Shown: in pieces, positions 7,696 to 16,971 of the stretch
How positions within the stretch are numbered: the first letter of the stretch is position 1
Layout of the letters: each line of letters opens with the position of its first letter
NCBI RefSeq assembly: GCF_001429625.1
Contig: NZ_LMSU01000002.1
Span: 434,001 to 498,000 of the forward strand
Source of the DNA: Nocardioides sp. Soil805
Lineage (GTDB): Bacteria; Actinomycetota; Actinomycetes; Propionibacteriales; Nocardioidaceae
DNA: 64,000 bases
Reading direction: 5' to 3'
Translations under genes and position numbers: made by a program
The notes under the pieces: model-generated
The model's input: only the letters and a program-made list of their open reading frames with translations
Database searches by the model: none
Told to the model about the DNA's origin: nothing

Positions 7696-9111
7696 TCAGA
7701 AGCGACCCTTCGCCAGCTTCTGCCACGTGGGTGCGTCCGTCGTGCCCGTGGCCGTGACCTTGACCCGCGCCTGGTAGGCGAGCAGCGCGGTCCGGGTGGC
7801 CTCGTCGAAGGTCCCGGTCACCGCGACCCGCTGCCGGGCCGCGGTCAGTGCCCGCTGGACCCGCGATACGGCGGGACCGGTGGCGCCGACGGCCAGCACC
7901 GGCCGATCCTGGCCGGCGAGGAGCGCGACCCAGTTCTTGCGCCGCCAGGTGCGCGTGGGCGTGAAGCCGCGCGACTTCATCCACGCGCCGGCTGCGCGCC
8001 GGGTCGCGCGGTCGTAGACGCCGTCCAGCTTTCCGACGTACCGCTTCTTCTCCTTGAGCAGGCACTGCAGGGCGAGGGTGCGGGCGCGGCTGGCTGCGCG
8101 CGGCTTCAGCGTGTAGTACGCCGGGAAGTCGACGCGGGTGCCGCCGCAGTGGGTCTCGGGAGCCGGTGCCGGTGCCGGCGCGGGCGCGGGTGCGGGGGCA
8201 GGGGCGGCCGGCGGGGTGCCGGTCCCGCTGAGCTCGAGGTAGTTGCTGTCGATGTTGATGGTGACGCCGCCCCAGGTCTCGTTGTGCCCGCCGCGGTACT
8301 GCTTCATCCGGCCGCCGGGTCGCCAGCCGTCCTCGCCGATGTAGCTGGTCGAGGTGTTCGCGACTCCGTCCCAGCGGGCGATCCAGATGCGGTCCGGCAG
8401 GGCGAACTGGCCGGGGCGCTTGAGACGGGCGTCGTCGAGCATCTTGATGCCCGAGCTCGCGCTGGAGTAGAACCCGGCGACGTAGCCGAGCTCCTTGATC
8501 CGGGTCACCCAGGCGCTGGTGAACGCCAGGGCCGACTCGCGGCAGCTCGTGTTGGTGAGGTCGAAGGCCTCGAGGTCGTACCACAGGGTGCTGCCGGCGC
8601 CGATGCCCAGCGCCGCGGCGTCCGCCGCGTTCTTGTCGGCCTCGACCACGCCCTGGGCGCGGGCCGCGGCATAGCCCCCCGCGGACCTGGGGTCGATCTT
8701 GAAGTCGTCGTTGTAGCGGGGGAAGCGGTCGAGGCAGGAGGCCTGCGGGCCCAGCGCGATCGGCAGGAGCCGCCAGCCGCGGGCCACCTGCGTCGCCACC
8801 CAGGTGGGGGAGAGGTTGGGCTGGGTGCGGCAGGCCCGGGAGTCGCCGGAGATGTAGATCCCCACGGCGCGGAACGGCGAGTGCGTGATCCACGCGTCCA
8901 TCGCGGCCTGCGTCGGCGCGACGCACTGGTCGAAGCCGTGGCCGGTGAAGTCGCCGGGCGTCGCGGCGGCGATCTGGGCCGCCTTGGCGAGCCGGGCGTT
9001 CGGGGCGGCCGGGTCGGACACGGCGGGTGCCGGGGCGGCGACCAGCGTGCCGACGAGGACGACGGCGGTGCTCAGGGCGGCGGTGACGAGCTGGCTGGTA
9101 CGGCGGCGCAC
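7696..9111 (-). CDS. Secreted DUF1906 (glycoside-hydrolase-like) protein with peptidoglycan-binding domains
   Basis: The protein has about 471 residues. A signal peptide (RRRTSQLVTAALSTAVVLVG then AAPAPAVS) leads to a DUF1906/Rv2525c-like TIM-barrel domain, roughly residues 50-290 (GFDQCVAPTQAAMDAW, YISGDSRAC, LWYDLEAFD). A pure Ala-Pro repeat linker (about residues 300-320) precedes two peptidoglycan-binding-type modules (QCLLKEKKRYVGKLDGVYD and VSRVQRALTAARQ). This suggests a cell-wall enzyme or binder; the DUF1906 family has GH25-like folds without proven activity. GTG 9123 is also in frame, but GGGAG lies 5 nt before GTG 9111, which is preferred. Confidence 0.8.
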   Translation of the reverse strand: MRRRTSQLVTAALSTAVVLVGTLVAAPAPAVSDPAAPNARLAKAAQIAAATPGDFTGHGFDQCVAPTQAAMDAWITHSPFRAVGIYISGDSRACRTQPNLSPTWVATQVARGWRLLPIALGPQASCLDRFPRYNDDFKIDPRSAGGYAAARAQGVVEADKNAADAAALGIGAGSTLWYDLEAFDLTNTSCRESALAFTSAWVTRIKELGYVAGFYSSASSGIKMLDDARLKRPGQFALPDRIWIARWDGVANTSTSYIGEDGWRPGGRMKQYRGGHNETWGGVTINIDSNYLELSGTGTPPAAPAPAPAPAPAPAPAPETHCGGTRVDFPAYYTLKPRAASRARTLALQCLLKEKKRYVGKLDGVYDRATRRAAGAWMKSRGFTPTRTWRRKNWVALLAGQDRPVLAVGATGPAVSRVQRALTAARQRVAVTGTFDEATRTALLAYQARVKVTATGTTDAPTWQKLAKGRF

Positions 9112-9221
9112 GGGGACTCCCACGACTCGGTGACGGGCCGTCTCCGGGGCGACGGCAGGCCACTGTAATCACACCTGTCACACCCGTCACAGGGGTTCGC
9201 GCGAACTACAACGCAGTAGTT

Positions 9222-9460
9222 CGACCGGGCACTTCCTGGCGTGTGAGACCCGCCGACCGGGCACTTCCTGACGGGTGAGACCCGCCGACCGGGCACTTCC
9301 TGACGGGTGAGACCCGCCGACCGGGCACTTCCTGGCGTGTGAGACCTGTCGACCGGGCACTTCCTGGCCGGTGAACGGTCAGGAAGTGCCCGCTCGGCGC
9401 CCAGCAGCGGTCAGGAAGTGCCCGCTCGGCGCCCAGCAGCGGCCAGGAAGTGCCCGCTCG
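9222..9460. repeat. 32-bp repeat array A (5 forward units, 3 inverted units)
   Basis: Five units begin with CGACCGGGCACTTCCTG at 9222, 9254, 9286, 9318 and 9350, an exact 32-bp period. Three units in the opposite orientation begin with CAGGAAGTGCCCGCTCG at 9380, 9412 and 9444, again at 32 bp. The two halves face each other and could form a long hairpin or cruciform. The last unit ends on the base before the stop codon of the next gene. A related array lies at 27413-27629. Together with 9112-9221, where I see nothing else, this fills the gap between the two genes. Confidence 0.85.
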
Positions 9461-9886
9461 TCAGACGTCGCGCCAGGCGTCGAGGTCGTTGCCCTTCTCG
9501 AGCTCCGCGTCGACGAGGTCCTCCCAGGCCAGCGCGATGTCCTCGCCGTGCTCCTCGACGAGGGCCGTGAGGTGCGACTGCATCAGGTGCGCGTGCGGTG
9601 AGCGCCCCTCGAAGACTGCCTCCCAGGTGTCCTCACCGTCGCGCACCTTCTCGGCCAGTGTCTGCATCTCCTTGCCGAGGGCGCCCGAGGACGCCTGGTC
9701 CTCCAGCGCCCTGCGCTCCTCGTCGGTGAGCAGCGGCTGCGCGCGCAGGGCGTCGAGGCTCTCCTGGAGGTCGGCGCGACTGGACTCGAAGTCGGCGTGC
9801 GCGGCCGCGATGCGCTCGAGGAGCCTGGCCTCCTGCGCATCGGTCGGTCCGGCGGGCTCCGCGGGGGCGGCGTGCCCCTCGATCAC
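9461..9886 (-). CDS. Acidic helical protein of a WXG100-type module (unknown function)
   Basis: The 141-residue protein starts at GTG 9886, overlapping the stop of the WXG gene (GTGA). It is strongly acidic and mostly helical, with likely coiled coil at residues 15-75. The segment KVRDGEDTWEAVFEG near residue 88 is matched by [14 protein letters not shown] in the protein at 62195-62614, so the two are probable paralogues. Both lie in small T7SS-like modules, so a chaperone or partner of the upstream protein is a reasonable guess. I recognise no named family. Confidence 0.7.
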   Translation of the reverse strand: MIEGHAAPAEPAGPTDAQEARLLERIAAAHADFESSRADLQESLDALRAQPLLTDEERRALEDQASSGALGKEMQTLAEKVRDGEDTWEAVFEGRSPHAHLMQSHLTALVEEHGEDIALAWEDLVDAELEKGNDLDAWRDV

Positions 9887-10944
9887 GATCCCACCGTCCG
9901 CGCGGTCGAGCCGACCACCGGGGTCTGCGGCAGGCGCATCGCGGTGGGCGCGGTGCGGGAGACGGACACGGACCCGGCGTCGGCCGACGGGAGCGCGTCC
10001 TTGTCGAAGACGCCCTTGACCTGCTCGATGTAGTCGGTGACCGACTCGAGGATCGCAAAGAACTTCTTGAGGACGGTGAACGCCTTCATCAGGGCCTGGA
10101 ACGCCTGGTAGACGGCCTGGACGACCCGGGCCCAGCCCACGCCAGGGATGCTCATCGTCGCCAGTGCCGAGGACACCGTCCGAACTGCCGAGGTGATGCA
10201 CTCGACGACCGACGTGGCGGTCTCCCACGCGTTGCGGCACACGGTCACGAGGTTCTGGCCGACCTGCACCAGGCGCCCGGCCTGGGCGTCGAGTGCCGAT
10301 GTCCACGTGCCGATGGAGGCGAGCGCGGCGTCGGCCGCCGAACCGGTCCAGGACCTGGCGACCGTGCGGCTGCCGGCCTCCAGGTTGGCCGTGACGCCGC
10401 GGATCGCCGTACCGAGGCCGGAGCAGGCGGAGCCCTGGGTCGAGGCGCCGACGACGTCGCCCCCGACCTGCTCGGCGAGCTCGGCCCGGACGTCGAAGCC
10501 GGTCAGCATCCGCACCAGGTCGCAGACGGTGTCGTAGGGAAAGCCGAACGAGACATGCGGCAGCTCACCCTCGGTGGGCCTGGCGGCCGGCACGGTGGTG
10601 TCCACCACGTCGGAGAAGCCGCGTACGCCGTCGCGACCGTCCACGCCACGACCCTGGTGCAGTGCGACCACCGAGTCCTCGGTGTCGGCGAAGTCGCGCG
10701 AGGCCACCTGCAGTGCCCGGGCGTGCTCGCGCACGCCGGAGCCGTCCTGGGTGAGGGTCTGGTTGACCTGCGAGGTGAGGGCGTTGAAGGAGCCGGTCAT
10801 CAGCGCCAGGATCGGGCCGAAGTCCGCGTGCACCAGGTGGCGGGAGGCGTTGGCGCCGATGGCCTCGAGGTCGCGCCCGGCGCGGTCCACCATCTCGGCC
10901 CACCCGTCGAGCTGGGACAGGTCGACGGTCATTGCGGTGGTCAT
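9883..10944 (-). CDS. WXG100-like / T7SS-associated large protein
   Basis: The 353-residue protein starts at ATG 10944 behind GGGAGG. The N-terminal 90 residues form a helical hairpin typical of EspC/WXG-like proteins (LSQLDGWAEMVDRAGRDLEA). A second helical unit contains the WXG-type turn SWTGSAADAAL near residue 205. Hydrophobic helices follow (about residues 255-300), then a polar tail. It resembles two-domain secreted or cell-surface T7SS substrates of actinobacteria, but no ESX core genes (EccC and others) lie in this window. It is transcribed divergently from the EspC-like gene at 11107. Confidence 0.65.
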   Translation of the reverse strand: MTTAMTVDLSQLDGWAEMVDRAGRDLEAIGANASRHLVHADFGPILALMTGSFNALTSQVNQTLTQDGSGVREHARALQVASRDFADTEDSVVALHQGRGVDGRDGVRGFSDVVDTTVPAARPTEGELPHVSFGFPYDTVCDLVRMLTGFDVRAELAEQVGGDVVGASTQGSACSGLGTAIRGVTANLEAGSRTVARSWTGSAADAALASIGTWTSALDAQAGRLVQVGQNLVTVCRNAWETATSVVECITSAVRTVSSALATMSIPGVGWARVVQAVYQAFQALMKAFTVLKKFFAILESVTDYIEQVKGVFDKDALPSADAGSVSVSRTAPTAMRLPQTPVVGSTARTVGS

Positions 10945-11018
10945 GGGGCCTCCCGGTGTCCTGGTGCGTGCCGCGGCGTCGTGGTGGGTGAGCACCGCGT
11001 TCCCTCGTGGGCGGCTCC

Positions 11019-11050
11019 TCAAACCCGCCGCCCGGGTGCGCCAGGTTTGA
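11019..11050. promoter_or_regulatory. Inverted repeat between divergent WXG/EspC modules
   Basis: TCAAACC (11019-11025) and GGTTTGA (11044-11050) form a perfect 7-bp inverted repeat with an 18-nt spacer. TTTGAC on the plus strand (11046-11051) and TTTGAG on the minus strand could serve as -35 elements. One regulator binding here could control both divergent genes. This is inferred from position and symmetry. Confidence 0.4.
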
Positions 11051-11106
11051 CGTGGGGGGAGCGGGGTAGTGCACCCGGGTCATCGTCGTCGTACCGAGGA
11101 CCTCGC

Positions 11107-11430
11107 ATGAAGGTTGATCCCGCAGAGCTGGTGGGCCTTGCCCGTCAGTCCGAGGAGACCGCGGCCGACCTGCGCGAGCGGTGGTCGGCCGCAGCCCGGG
11201 GTCGCGCGGTCCCGAGCCCGGCGTGGGGCGACCAGACCTCGGCCGCACAGCTCTCCGCGGCGTACGACCAGGCGACCACCGCGGCCGGCTCGGCGCTGGC
11301 GGCCCTCGTCGCCGCCCTCCAGCTCGGTGCCGACGCCCTGGTCGAGGCGGCCGAGGACGTCACGACGGCCGACGAGTCGTCCGCCCAGCTGCTCCGCGTC
11401 CCGGGTGGGCACGGTCGGGGGAGGTCCTGA
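11107..11430 (+). CDS. EspC-like (DUF2580) small protein
   Basis: The 107-residue helical protein resembles EspC/DUF2580 T7SS-associated proteins: MKVDPAELVGLARQSEETAA, a central W..QTSAAQLSAAYDQATTAAG, and a second helix LAALVAALQLGADALVEAAEDV with the final T(T)ADESSAQLL. No signal peptide is present, as expected for this class. Its TGA overlaps the ATG of the next gene (TGATG), so the two are co-translated. Confidence 0.7.
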   Translation: MKVDPAELVGLARQSEETAADLRERWSAAARGRAVPSPAWGDQTSAAQLSAAYDQATTAAGSALAALVAALQLGADALVEAAEDVTTADESSAQLLRVPGGHGRGRS

Positions 11431-12536
11431 TGCCCGCCAACCCGTGGCAGCTGCGCTGCGACACCGCCCCCCTCGCCGTCGCGTCCGCCGCGTGGCTGGA
11501 GCTGGCCGACGTCATGACGTCCGCCGCCGACGACCTGGTCCGCGCCTCGCGCAGAGTGCGCGACCACGGCTGGGAGTCCGGCTCCGCAGACGTGTACGAC
11601 GGACACCGCAGGCAGGTGGTCGGCGGCCTCGACACGGTGGCGGAGGCAGCCCGGGAGATCAGCCGCGTGCTGGCCGACGTCGCCGGCACGCTGTCGAGCT
11701 CGCAGCGCCGGTTGGACCGCGAGTGGTCGGTCGTCGCGGCCGTCCCGCACGCCACGCTCGGCACCGAGGGAGTGCTGGTCTTCCACGAGGACTCCGACGA
11801 CCAGCGCGGCCAGGTCCAGCGGGCGACCCGGACCGCCCAGGCCATCCGGTCCGAGCTCGACGCCTCCATCGAGGGCCTCTCCGGTCGGCTCCGGGCCGCG
11901 CACGTCGAGCTGCAGCGGGCCGCCGACGCGGCCATCGCCGGCTCCACGGGCAGCAGCGCCCGCGGCGGCATCGCGGCCATCGCCGAGCTGGTCCGCGCAA
12001 TGACCGCCCAGGACGTCCGCCAGGGAACGGGCGACGGCTCCGTCACCAACGTGTCCGGTGGCCTCGACTACGGTACGGCGTACGCACCCGGGCTCGTCCC
12101 CACCTCCTTCACCGCGCCCACGCTGTCGGGCCTCTCCACGGGCACCTCGGGCGTCGACGGCATGCTCGCGGGCGGGCTCGCGGCGGGCCTGGGGCTGCGC
12201 CGTCGCCGCGACGGTCGCGTCGAGCCGGCCCACCCGGCGATGTCACCGGGGATGACGACCGGCCGCGGCGGCCAGGGGGCCGCCCGCGGTGGCACCCGCG
12301 GCGGGACCCCGACCCGAGCAGGGGCCGTCCGACCGGGTGCCGCCGGGTCGCGCTCCACCACGCCGACCGAGACCGACGCCGAGCGCGACGCCCGCCTGCT
12401 CCGGGAGAAGTCCGAGGCCAAGGCGGCCAAGAAGCTCGTCGTGCAGGAGAGGCAGGCCGCCCGGGCCGCGCGCCGCGCCGAGCAGCGCAGGACCCGGGAC
12501 ACCGGGGGCGAGGGCCCGGAGGACGCCACCGACTGA
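11430..12536 (+). CDS. Hypothetical helical protein partnered with the EspC-like protein
   Basis: The 368-residue protein starts at ATG 11430, overlapping the previous stop. Residues 1-200 are alternating helices with WXG-like heptads ([33 protein letters not shown]). A Gly/Ser/Thr-rich segment follows (residues 205-255). The C-terminal third is basic and low in complexity, ending in a Lys/Arg/Ala-rich helix ([20 protein letters not shown]). It has the look of LXG or EspX-type T7SS proteins but no toxin domain can be named. The basic tail might bind nucleic acid or the wall. Confidence 0.6.
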   Translation: MPANPWQLRCDTAPLAVASAAWLELADVMTSAADDLVRASRRVRDHGWESGSADVYDGHRRQVVGGLDTVAEAAREISRVLADVAGTLSSSQRRLDREWSVVAAVPHATLGTEGVLVFHEDSDDQRGQVQRATRTAQAIRSELDASIEGLSGRLRAAHVELQRAADAAIAGSTGSSARGGIAAIAELVRAMTAQDVRQGTGDGSVTNVSGGLDYGTAYAPGLVPTSFTAPTLSGLSTGTSGVDGMLAGGLAAGLGLRRRRDGRVEPAHPAMSPGMTTGRGGQGAARGGTRGGTPTRAGAVRPGAAGSRSTTPTETDAERDARLLREKSEAKAAKKLVVQERQAARAARRAEQRRTRDTGGEGPEDATD

Positions 12537-12566
12537 CCGACGGCCCAGTCGGTGGCGGCGGGCCGG

Positions 12567-12572
12567 TAGATT
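12567..12572 (+). promoter_or_regulatory. -10 hexamer for leaderless purL
   Basis: TAGATT is separated from GTG 12580 by 7 nt, and there is no Shine-Dalgarno sequence. The transcript probably starts at the start codon. Confidence 0.5.
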
Positions 12573-12579
12573 GGCGTCC

Positions 12580-14871
12580 GTGCCCGAGACCCAGCAGGCC
12601 CCCCGCACCAGCACCCTCGACACCGTCGCCGTCGCGTCCGGCGACCCCGGGCGCGAGCAGCCGTGGGCCGACCTCGGACTGAAGTCCGACGAGTACGCCA
12701 GGATCCGCGAGATCCTCGGCCGCCGACCCACGAGCAGCGAGCTGGCGATGTACTCGGTGATGTGGAGCGAGCACTGCTCCTACAAGTCCTCCAAGGTGCA
12801 CCTCAAGCAGTTCTCCGAGATCCCCCAGACGACCCCCGTCGGCAAGATGCTGGCGGGCATCGGCGAGAACGCCGGCGTCCTCGACATCGGCCAGGGCTAC
12901 GCCGTGACGTTCAAGGTCGAGTCGCACAACCACCCGTCGTACGTCGAGCCCTACCAGGGCGCCGCGACCGGCGTCGGCGGCATCGTGCGCGACATCCTGG
13001 CCATGGGTGCGCGCCCGGTCGCCGTGATGGACCCGTTGCGCTTCGGTCCGCTCGACGCCCCCGACACCCACCGGGTGCTGCCCGGGATCGTGGCCGGCGT
13101 CGGCGGCTACGGCAACTGCCTCGGGCTGCCCAACATCGGCGGCGAGGCGGTCTTCGACAGCAGCTACCTCGGCAACCCGCTCGTCAATGCGCTCTGCGTG
13201 GGCGTGCTTCGGCACGAGGACCTGCACCTGGCCAAGGCGTCCGGCGTCGGCAACCAGGTCATCCTGTACGGCGCCCGCACCGGCGGCGACGGCATCGGCG
13301 GCGTCTCGGTGCTCGCGTCCGAGACCTTCGACGCGGACGGCCCGGCCAAGCGCCCCAGCGTCCAGGTCGGCGACCCGTTCATGGAGAAGCTGCTCATCGA
13401 GTGCACCCTGGAGATCTTCGCCGCCGGCCTCGTCGCCGGCATCCAGGACCTCGGCGGCGCCGGGCTCTCCTGCGCCACCTCCGAGCTCGCCTCCGCCGGC
13501 GACGGCGGCATGCAGGTCGAGCTCGACCGGGTGCCGCTGCGCGACTCCACGCTCGCTCCCGAGGAGATCCTCATGAGCGAGTCGCAGGAGCGGATGATGG
13601 CCGTCGTCGAGCCCGGCGACGTCAACGCGTTCATGGCGATCTGCGCCAAGTGGGACGTCGAGGCCGTCGTGGTCGGCGAGGTCACCGACACCGGTCGCCT
13701 CCAGATCGACTGGCACGGCGAGCGCGTCGTCGACGTACCGCCGCGCTCGGTCGCCCACGACGGACCGACCTACGAGCGTCCCTTCGCCCGGCCCACGTGG
13801 CAGGACGCCTTGCAGGCCGACCGGGCCGAGGCGCTGGCCCGTCCCGGGTCGGGCGGCGAGCTCCGCGAGACCCTGCTGCGCCTGGTCGCCAGCCCCAACC
13901 TGTGCGACAAGTCGTGGATCACCGACCAGTACGACCGCTACGTGCGCGGCAACACCGTCCTCGCCCAGCCCGCCGACAGCGGCATGGTGCGCGTCGACGA
14001 CGAGACCAACCTCGGTGTCTCGGTCGCCACCGACTGCAACGGCCGCTTCGCCAAGCTCGACCCGTACACCGGCGCCCAGCTCGCGCTGGCCGAGTCCTAC
14101 CGCAACGTGGCCACCGGTGGCGCCCGGCCGCTGGCGATCTCGGACTGCCTCAACTTCGGCTCGCCGGAGGACCCCGACGTGATGTGGCAGTTCGCCGAGG
14201 CCTGTCGCGGGCTCAAGGACGGCTGCCTCGAGCTCGGCATCCCGGTCACCGGCGGCAACGTCAGCCTCTACAACCAGACCGGCGAGACCGCGATCCTGCC
14301 CACCCCGGTGGTGGCGGTGCTCGGCGTGATCGACGACGTCACCAAGCGGACGCCGTCCCACTTCCAGGCCGCGGGCGAGCGCGTCTTCCTCCTGGGCGAG
14401 ACCCGCGAGGAGCTCTCCGGCTCGGAGTGGGCGCACGTCGTCCACGGGCACCTCGGCGGACTGCCGCCGCGGGTCGACCTCGCGGCCGAGCAGGCCCTCG
14501 GTGCGCTGCTCGCCGACGCGTCGCGCGATGAAGTTGTCACCAGTGCCCATGACCTGTCCGACGGTGGACTGGCGCAGGCCCTGGCGGAGGCCTCCTTCCG
14601 CAACGGGGTCGGGGTCTCGGTCTCGGTGGCCGACGTGGCCGGCGGGGACGGGTTCGTCGCCCTCTTCGCCGAGTCCGCTGCACGCGCCATCGTGACGGTG
14701 ACCACCGACAACGCCGACCGCCTCGTCGCCCTCGCCGAGCGCCACGGCGTACCCCTCACGCCCCTCGGGCAGACCGGCGGCGACACGCTCTCGGTCGAGG
14801 GGCACTTCGAGGTGCCGGTCGCCGAGCTCCGTGCCGCCTGGAGCGCCACGCTGCCGGCCGCGCTGGCCTGA
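12580..14871 (+). CDS. purL: Phosphoribosylformylglycinamidine synthase subunit PurL
   Basis: PurL uses ATP and ammonia delivered by PurQ to convert FGAR to FGAM. The 763-residue protein is the short bacterial form that needs PurS and PurQ. Landmarks: [14 protein letters not shown] near residue 60, the ATP/Mg motif [19 protein letters not shown] near residue 110, GGIVRDI, and the second-half repeat [12 protein letters not shown] 12580 gives the expected N-terminus with a short variable leader peptide. Its partners purS and purQ are 6-7 kb upstream on the same strand. Confidence 0.97.
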   Translation: MPETQQAPRTSTLDTVAVASGDPGREQPWADLGLKSDEYARIREILGRRPTSSELAMYSVMWSEHCSYKSSKVHLKQFSEIPQTTPVGKMLAGIGENAGVLDIGQGYAVTFKVESHNHPSYVEPYQGAATGVGGIVRDILAMGARPVAVMDPLRFGPLDAPDTHRVLPGIVAGVGGYGNCLGLPNIGGEAVFDSSYLGNPLVNALCVGVLRHEDLHLAKASGVGNQVILYGARTGGDGIGGVSVLASETFDADGPAKRPSVQVGDPFMEKLLIECTLEIFAAGLVAGIQDLGGAGLSCATSELASAGDGGMQVELDRVPLRDSTLAPEEILMSESQERMMAVVEPGDVNAFMAICAKWDVEAVVVGEVTDTGRLQIDWHGERVVDVPPRSVAHDGPTYERPFARPTWQDALQADRAEALARPGSGGELRETLLRLVASPNLCDKSWITDQYDRYVRGNTVLAQPADSGMVRVDDETNLGVSVATDCNGRFAKLDPYTGAQLALAESYRNVATGGARPLAISDCLNFGSPEDPDVMWQFAEACRGLKDGCLELGIPVTGGNVSLYNQTGETAILPTPVVAVLGVIDDVTKRTPSHFQAAGERVFLLGETREELSGSEWAHVVHGHLGGLPPRVDLAAEQALGALLADASRDEVVTSAHDLSDGGLAQALAEASFRNGVGVSVSVADVAGGDGFVALFAESAARAIVTVTTDNADRLVALAERHGVPLTPLGQTGGDTLSVEGHFEVPVAELRAAWSATLPAALA

Positions 14872-14894
14872 CTCCGCCCCCCCCGTGACCGCAT

Positions 14895-14944
14895 GGGGAA
14901 CGAGACCGGCTTCGGAGGCCCGCTCAGGGCCGATCCGGTTCCCC
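14895..14944. repeat. 50-bp palindromic repeat, copy 2
   Basis: The element runs from GGGGAAC to GTTCCCC with the same arms as copy 1 (GGGGAACGAGACCGGC at the left). It is preceded by GTGACCGCAT, and copy 3 by GTGACCGTTT, so the repeating unit is about 62 bp. Confidence 0.75.
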
Positions 14945-14956
14945 ACGTGACCGTTT

Positions 14957-15006
14957 GGGGAACGAGACCGGCCCTGGTGCCGTGATCCCGGCCGATCTGG
15001 TTCCCC
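14957..15006. repeat. 50-bp palindromic repeat, copy 3
   Basis: This copy lies exactly 62 bp after copy 2. Its arms are GGGGAACGAGACCGGCC and GGCCGATCTGGTTCCCC, nearly complementary. Copies 2 and 3 sit between the convergent purL and MFS genes, a usual place for REP-like elements. Confidence 0.75.
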
Positions 15007-15067
15007 AACGGCCGCCGACGCCCGAGGCCCCGCGTCGACAGCCCGCGGTCAACGAGGGCGCGGGCCC

Positions 15068-16336
15068 TCAGGCGGCCGGGACGACCGGAGCGGGCTCGCG
15101 CGCGGCGAGCTCCGCCTGCCACACGGCGGGGCGGGGCACCGAGCGGACGCTGCGGCTCAGCGTCGGCACCAGGGCCGCCAGCGCGCCGGCCCCGACCAGC
15201 GCTGCGACGGCCCCGCCGCCCCCGAGCGAAGAGAGCAGCACCCCGGCGAGCACGGGGGCCAGCGGCATCACCGACATCGACACGAAGCTCATCGTCGCCT
15301 GCGAGCGCCCGAGGAGCTCGCGCGGCGTGACGGCCACCCGGTAGGCGCCGATCCCCGCGTTGCCGGCCGGGTTGAGGAAGATCCCCACCGACAGGGCGAG
15401 CGCGACGACCGCCGGGTGGTTCCAGAAGACCAGCGGCACCATCAGGGGCACGAAGCTCCACGCCACCAGCACGGTCAGGCGACCGGTCGCGAAGCGGTCG
15501 ATGAGCCACGGCGCGACCAGTGCGCCCAGGATCCCGAACACGCCCGCGGCCGTCTCGACGAGGCCGAGCGCCAGTGGGTCGACGCCGGACTCGATGAGCC
15601 GCAGCACGGCCACGAAGAAGACCGCGTTGACGGTCAGGTTGGCCAGGGGCGACCAGCACAGCAGGGTCCTCAGGAGCGGCTCGGAGAGCAGGAAGCGGAT
15701 GCCCTCCTTGAGCTCCTGCACCGGCCGCTTCGCGGGGCCCGAGCGCGCCGGCGCGGAGAGGTCGGCGCGGATCCGACCGAGCAGCAGCCAGCTGGCGGCG
15801 TACGTCAGGGCGTCGAAGCAGAACGGCACCCACCGCGTCACGGCGTACAGCGCCGCCCCCAGCGGCCCGCCGACGAGGCCGGCGACGTGCTGGCGGGCCT
15901 GCTGCTGGGAGAGCGCGGTGGGCAGGTCCTCGTCCGGTACGACGGCGCGCACGGCCGACATCTCGGCCGGGGCGAAGAGCCCGGCGCACGCGCCCGTCAG
16001 GAATGCGACGACCAGCAGGTGCGGGACGGTGAGCGCGTCCGCCACGCCGGCGGCGACCAGCGAGGCGTAGAGCAGCACGCCGGCGCCGCTGGCCGCCCGC
16101 ATGAGCCTCAGCCGGTGGACACGGTCGGCCAGGACCCCGGCCGGCAGCAGCATCCCGACGAGGCCGAGCAGGTGCAGTGCCTCCGCCGCGGCCGCGAGGA
16201 GCGCCGACCCGGTGAGCGCGTAGGCGAGCAGCGGGAAGACGAACATGCTCACCCGGCTGCCGAGCTCGCTGAGCGTCTGGCCGACCCAGAGGGCGGTGAA
16301 GTCGTGGTTGCGCGCGAGCTGGCGGTAGCTGGTCAT
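15068..16336 (-). CDS. MFS transporter (enterobactin/macrolide-exporter type)
   Basis: The 422-residue protein has about twelve hydrophobic helices and the layout of MFS_3 exporters: ARNHDFTALWVGQTLSELGS at the start, GVLADRVHRLRLM as the loop 2-3 motif, and a central cytoplasmic loop (RIRADLSAPARSGPAKRP). It probably exports a small hydrophobic compound. It is transcribed away from an ArsR-type regulator, sharing a 67-nt control region with three repeated operator half-sites, so the regulator likely represses it. The start ATG 16336 has TATGGT 6 nt upstream and appears leaderless. Confidence 0.85.
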   Translation of the reverse strand: MTSYRQLARNHDFTALWVGQTLSELGSRVSMFVFPLLAYALTGSALLAAAAEALHLLGLVGMLLPAGVLADRVHRLRLMRAASGAGVLLYASLVAAGVADALTVPHLLVVAFLTGACAGLFAPAEMSAVRAVVPDEDLPTALSQQQARQHVAGLVGGPLGAALYAVTRWVPFCFDALTYAASWLLLGRIRADLSAPARSGPAKRPVQELKEGIRFLLSEPLLRTLLCWSPLANLTVNAVFFVAVLRLIESGVDPLALGLVETAAGVFGILGALVAPWLIDRFATGRLTVLVAWSFVPLMVPLVFWNHPAVVALALSVGIFLNPAGNAGIGAYRVAVTPRELLGRSQATMSFVSMSVMPLAPVLAGVLLSSLGGGGAVAALVGAGALAALVPTLSRSVRSVPRPAVWQAELAAREPAPVVPAA

Positions 16337-16342
16337 ATCCGC

Positions 16343-16398
16343 ACCATAAGGTGCGCAATAACAGTTGCGCAATAGTGCGTGCGCAAATCGGATAGGGT
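16343..16398. promoter_or_regulatory. Divergent promoter with three TGCGCAA direct repeats
   Basis: TGCGCAA occurs at 16352-16358, 16366-16372 and 16380-16386, an exact 14-bp period. The minus-strand -10 (TATGGT, complement of 16343-16348) serves the MFS gene. The plus-strand -10 (TAGGGT, 16393-16398) serves the regulator gene. The repeats fill the space between the two -10 elements and would cover both -35 regions, so a bound repressor would block both promoters. Confidence 0.65.
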
Positions 16399-16404
16399 GT
16401 CCGC

Positions 16405-16968
16405 ATGGCAGAGCCGCAGCGCGTCAACGACCCGCGGGTGCTGCGTGCGCTCGCCCACCCCGCCCGGACGCGCATCCTCGACGAGATCGAGGCGTCGGGC
16501 CCGGTCCGTGCCGCCGACGTGGCCCGCGAGCTGGGGATCCCGGCCAACCAGGCGAGCTTCCACCTGCGCCAGCTCGCGAAGTACGGCCTCGTGGAGGAGG
16601 CCCCCGAGGAGGGCCGCGACAAGCGCGACCGCGTCTGGCGGGCCTCGTCGCGCTCGGCGATGGCGGTCAACCTGACCGAGCTCGAGGGAGCGCCGGGCGG
16701 GAGGGCCGCGGTCCGGGTCTTCCGTGACAACAAGCAGGCCTGGGGCCACCACGTCGTCGACCGCGCCTTCGCCACCGACCACCCGAAGGGGAGCGGGGTG
16801 TTCACCGCCTCCGACCACGCCCTCAAGCTCACCGACGAGGAGGCCCACCAGCTCCGCCAGGAGATCGACGACCTCGTCGATACCTGGGCCGAGCGCACCC
16901 GCGGGCGTGACCCCGACCGGCGCACCTATCTCGTGTTCCAGCTGGTCCAGCCCTACCCCGAGGCCTGA
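16405..16968 (+). CDS. ArsR-type winged-helix transcriptional regulator
   Basis: The 187-residue protein has an N-terminal helix-turn-helix (RVLRALAHPARTRILDEI, then AADVARELGIPANQASFHLRQLAKYGLVEEA). The C-terminal 100 residues are an uncharacterised helical domain without the Cys pairs of metal sensors, so a small organic ligand is more likely than a metal. ATG 16405 follows TAGGGT by 6 nt. It is divergent from the MFS exporter and probably represses both itself and the exporter. The hydrolase gene follows after 3 nt and is likely cotranscribed. Confidence 0.85.
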   Translation: MAEPQRVNDPRVLRALAHPARTRILDEIEASGPVRAADVARELGIPANQASFHLRQLAKYGLVEEAPEEGRDKRDRVWRASSRSAMAVNLTELEGAPGGRAAVRVFRDNKQAWGHHVVDRAFATDHPKGSGVFTASDHALKLTDEEAHQLRQEIDDLVDTWAERTRGRDPDRRTYLVFQLVQPYPEA

Positions 16969-16971
16969 GCG

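Noticed and set aside
9222..9460. CRISPR array
   Set aside because: The period is 32 bp and the non-core parts are themselves near-repeats, not unique spacers. Units occur in both orientations, and no cas gene lies in the window.
12109..14946. A 945-codon open frame antisense to purL
   Set aside because: It is the GC-skew shadow of a strongly coded purL. Its translation is low-complexity Arg/Gly/His/Val-rich with no motif.
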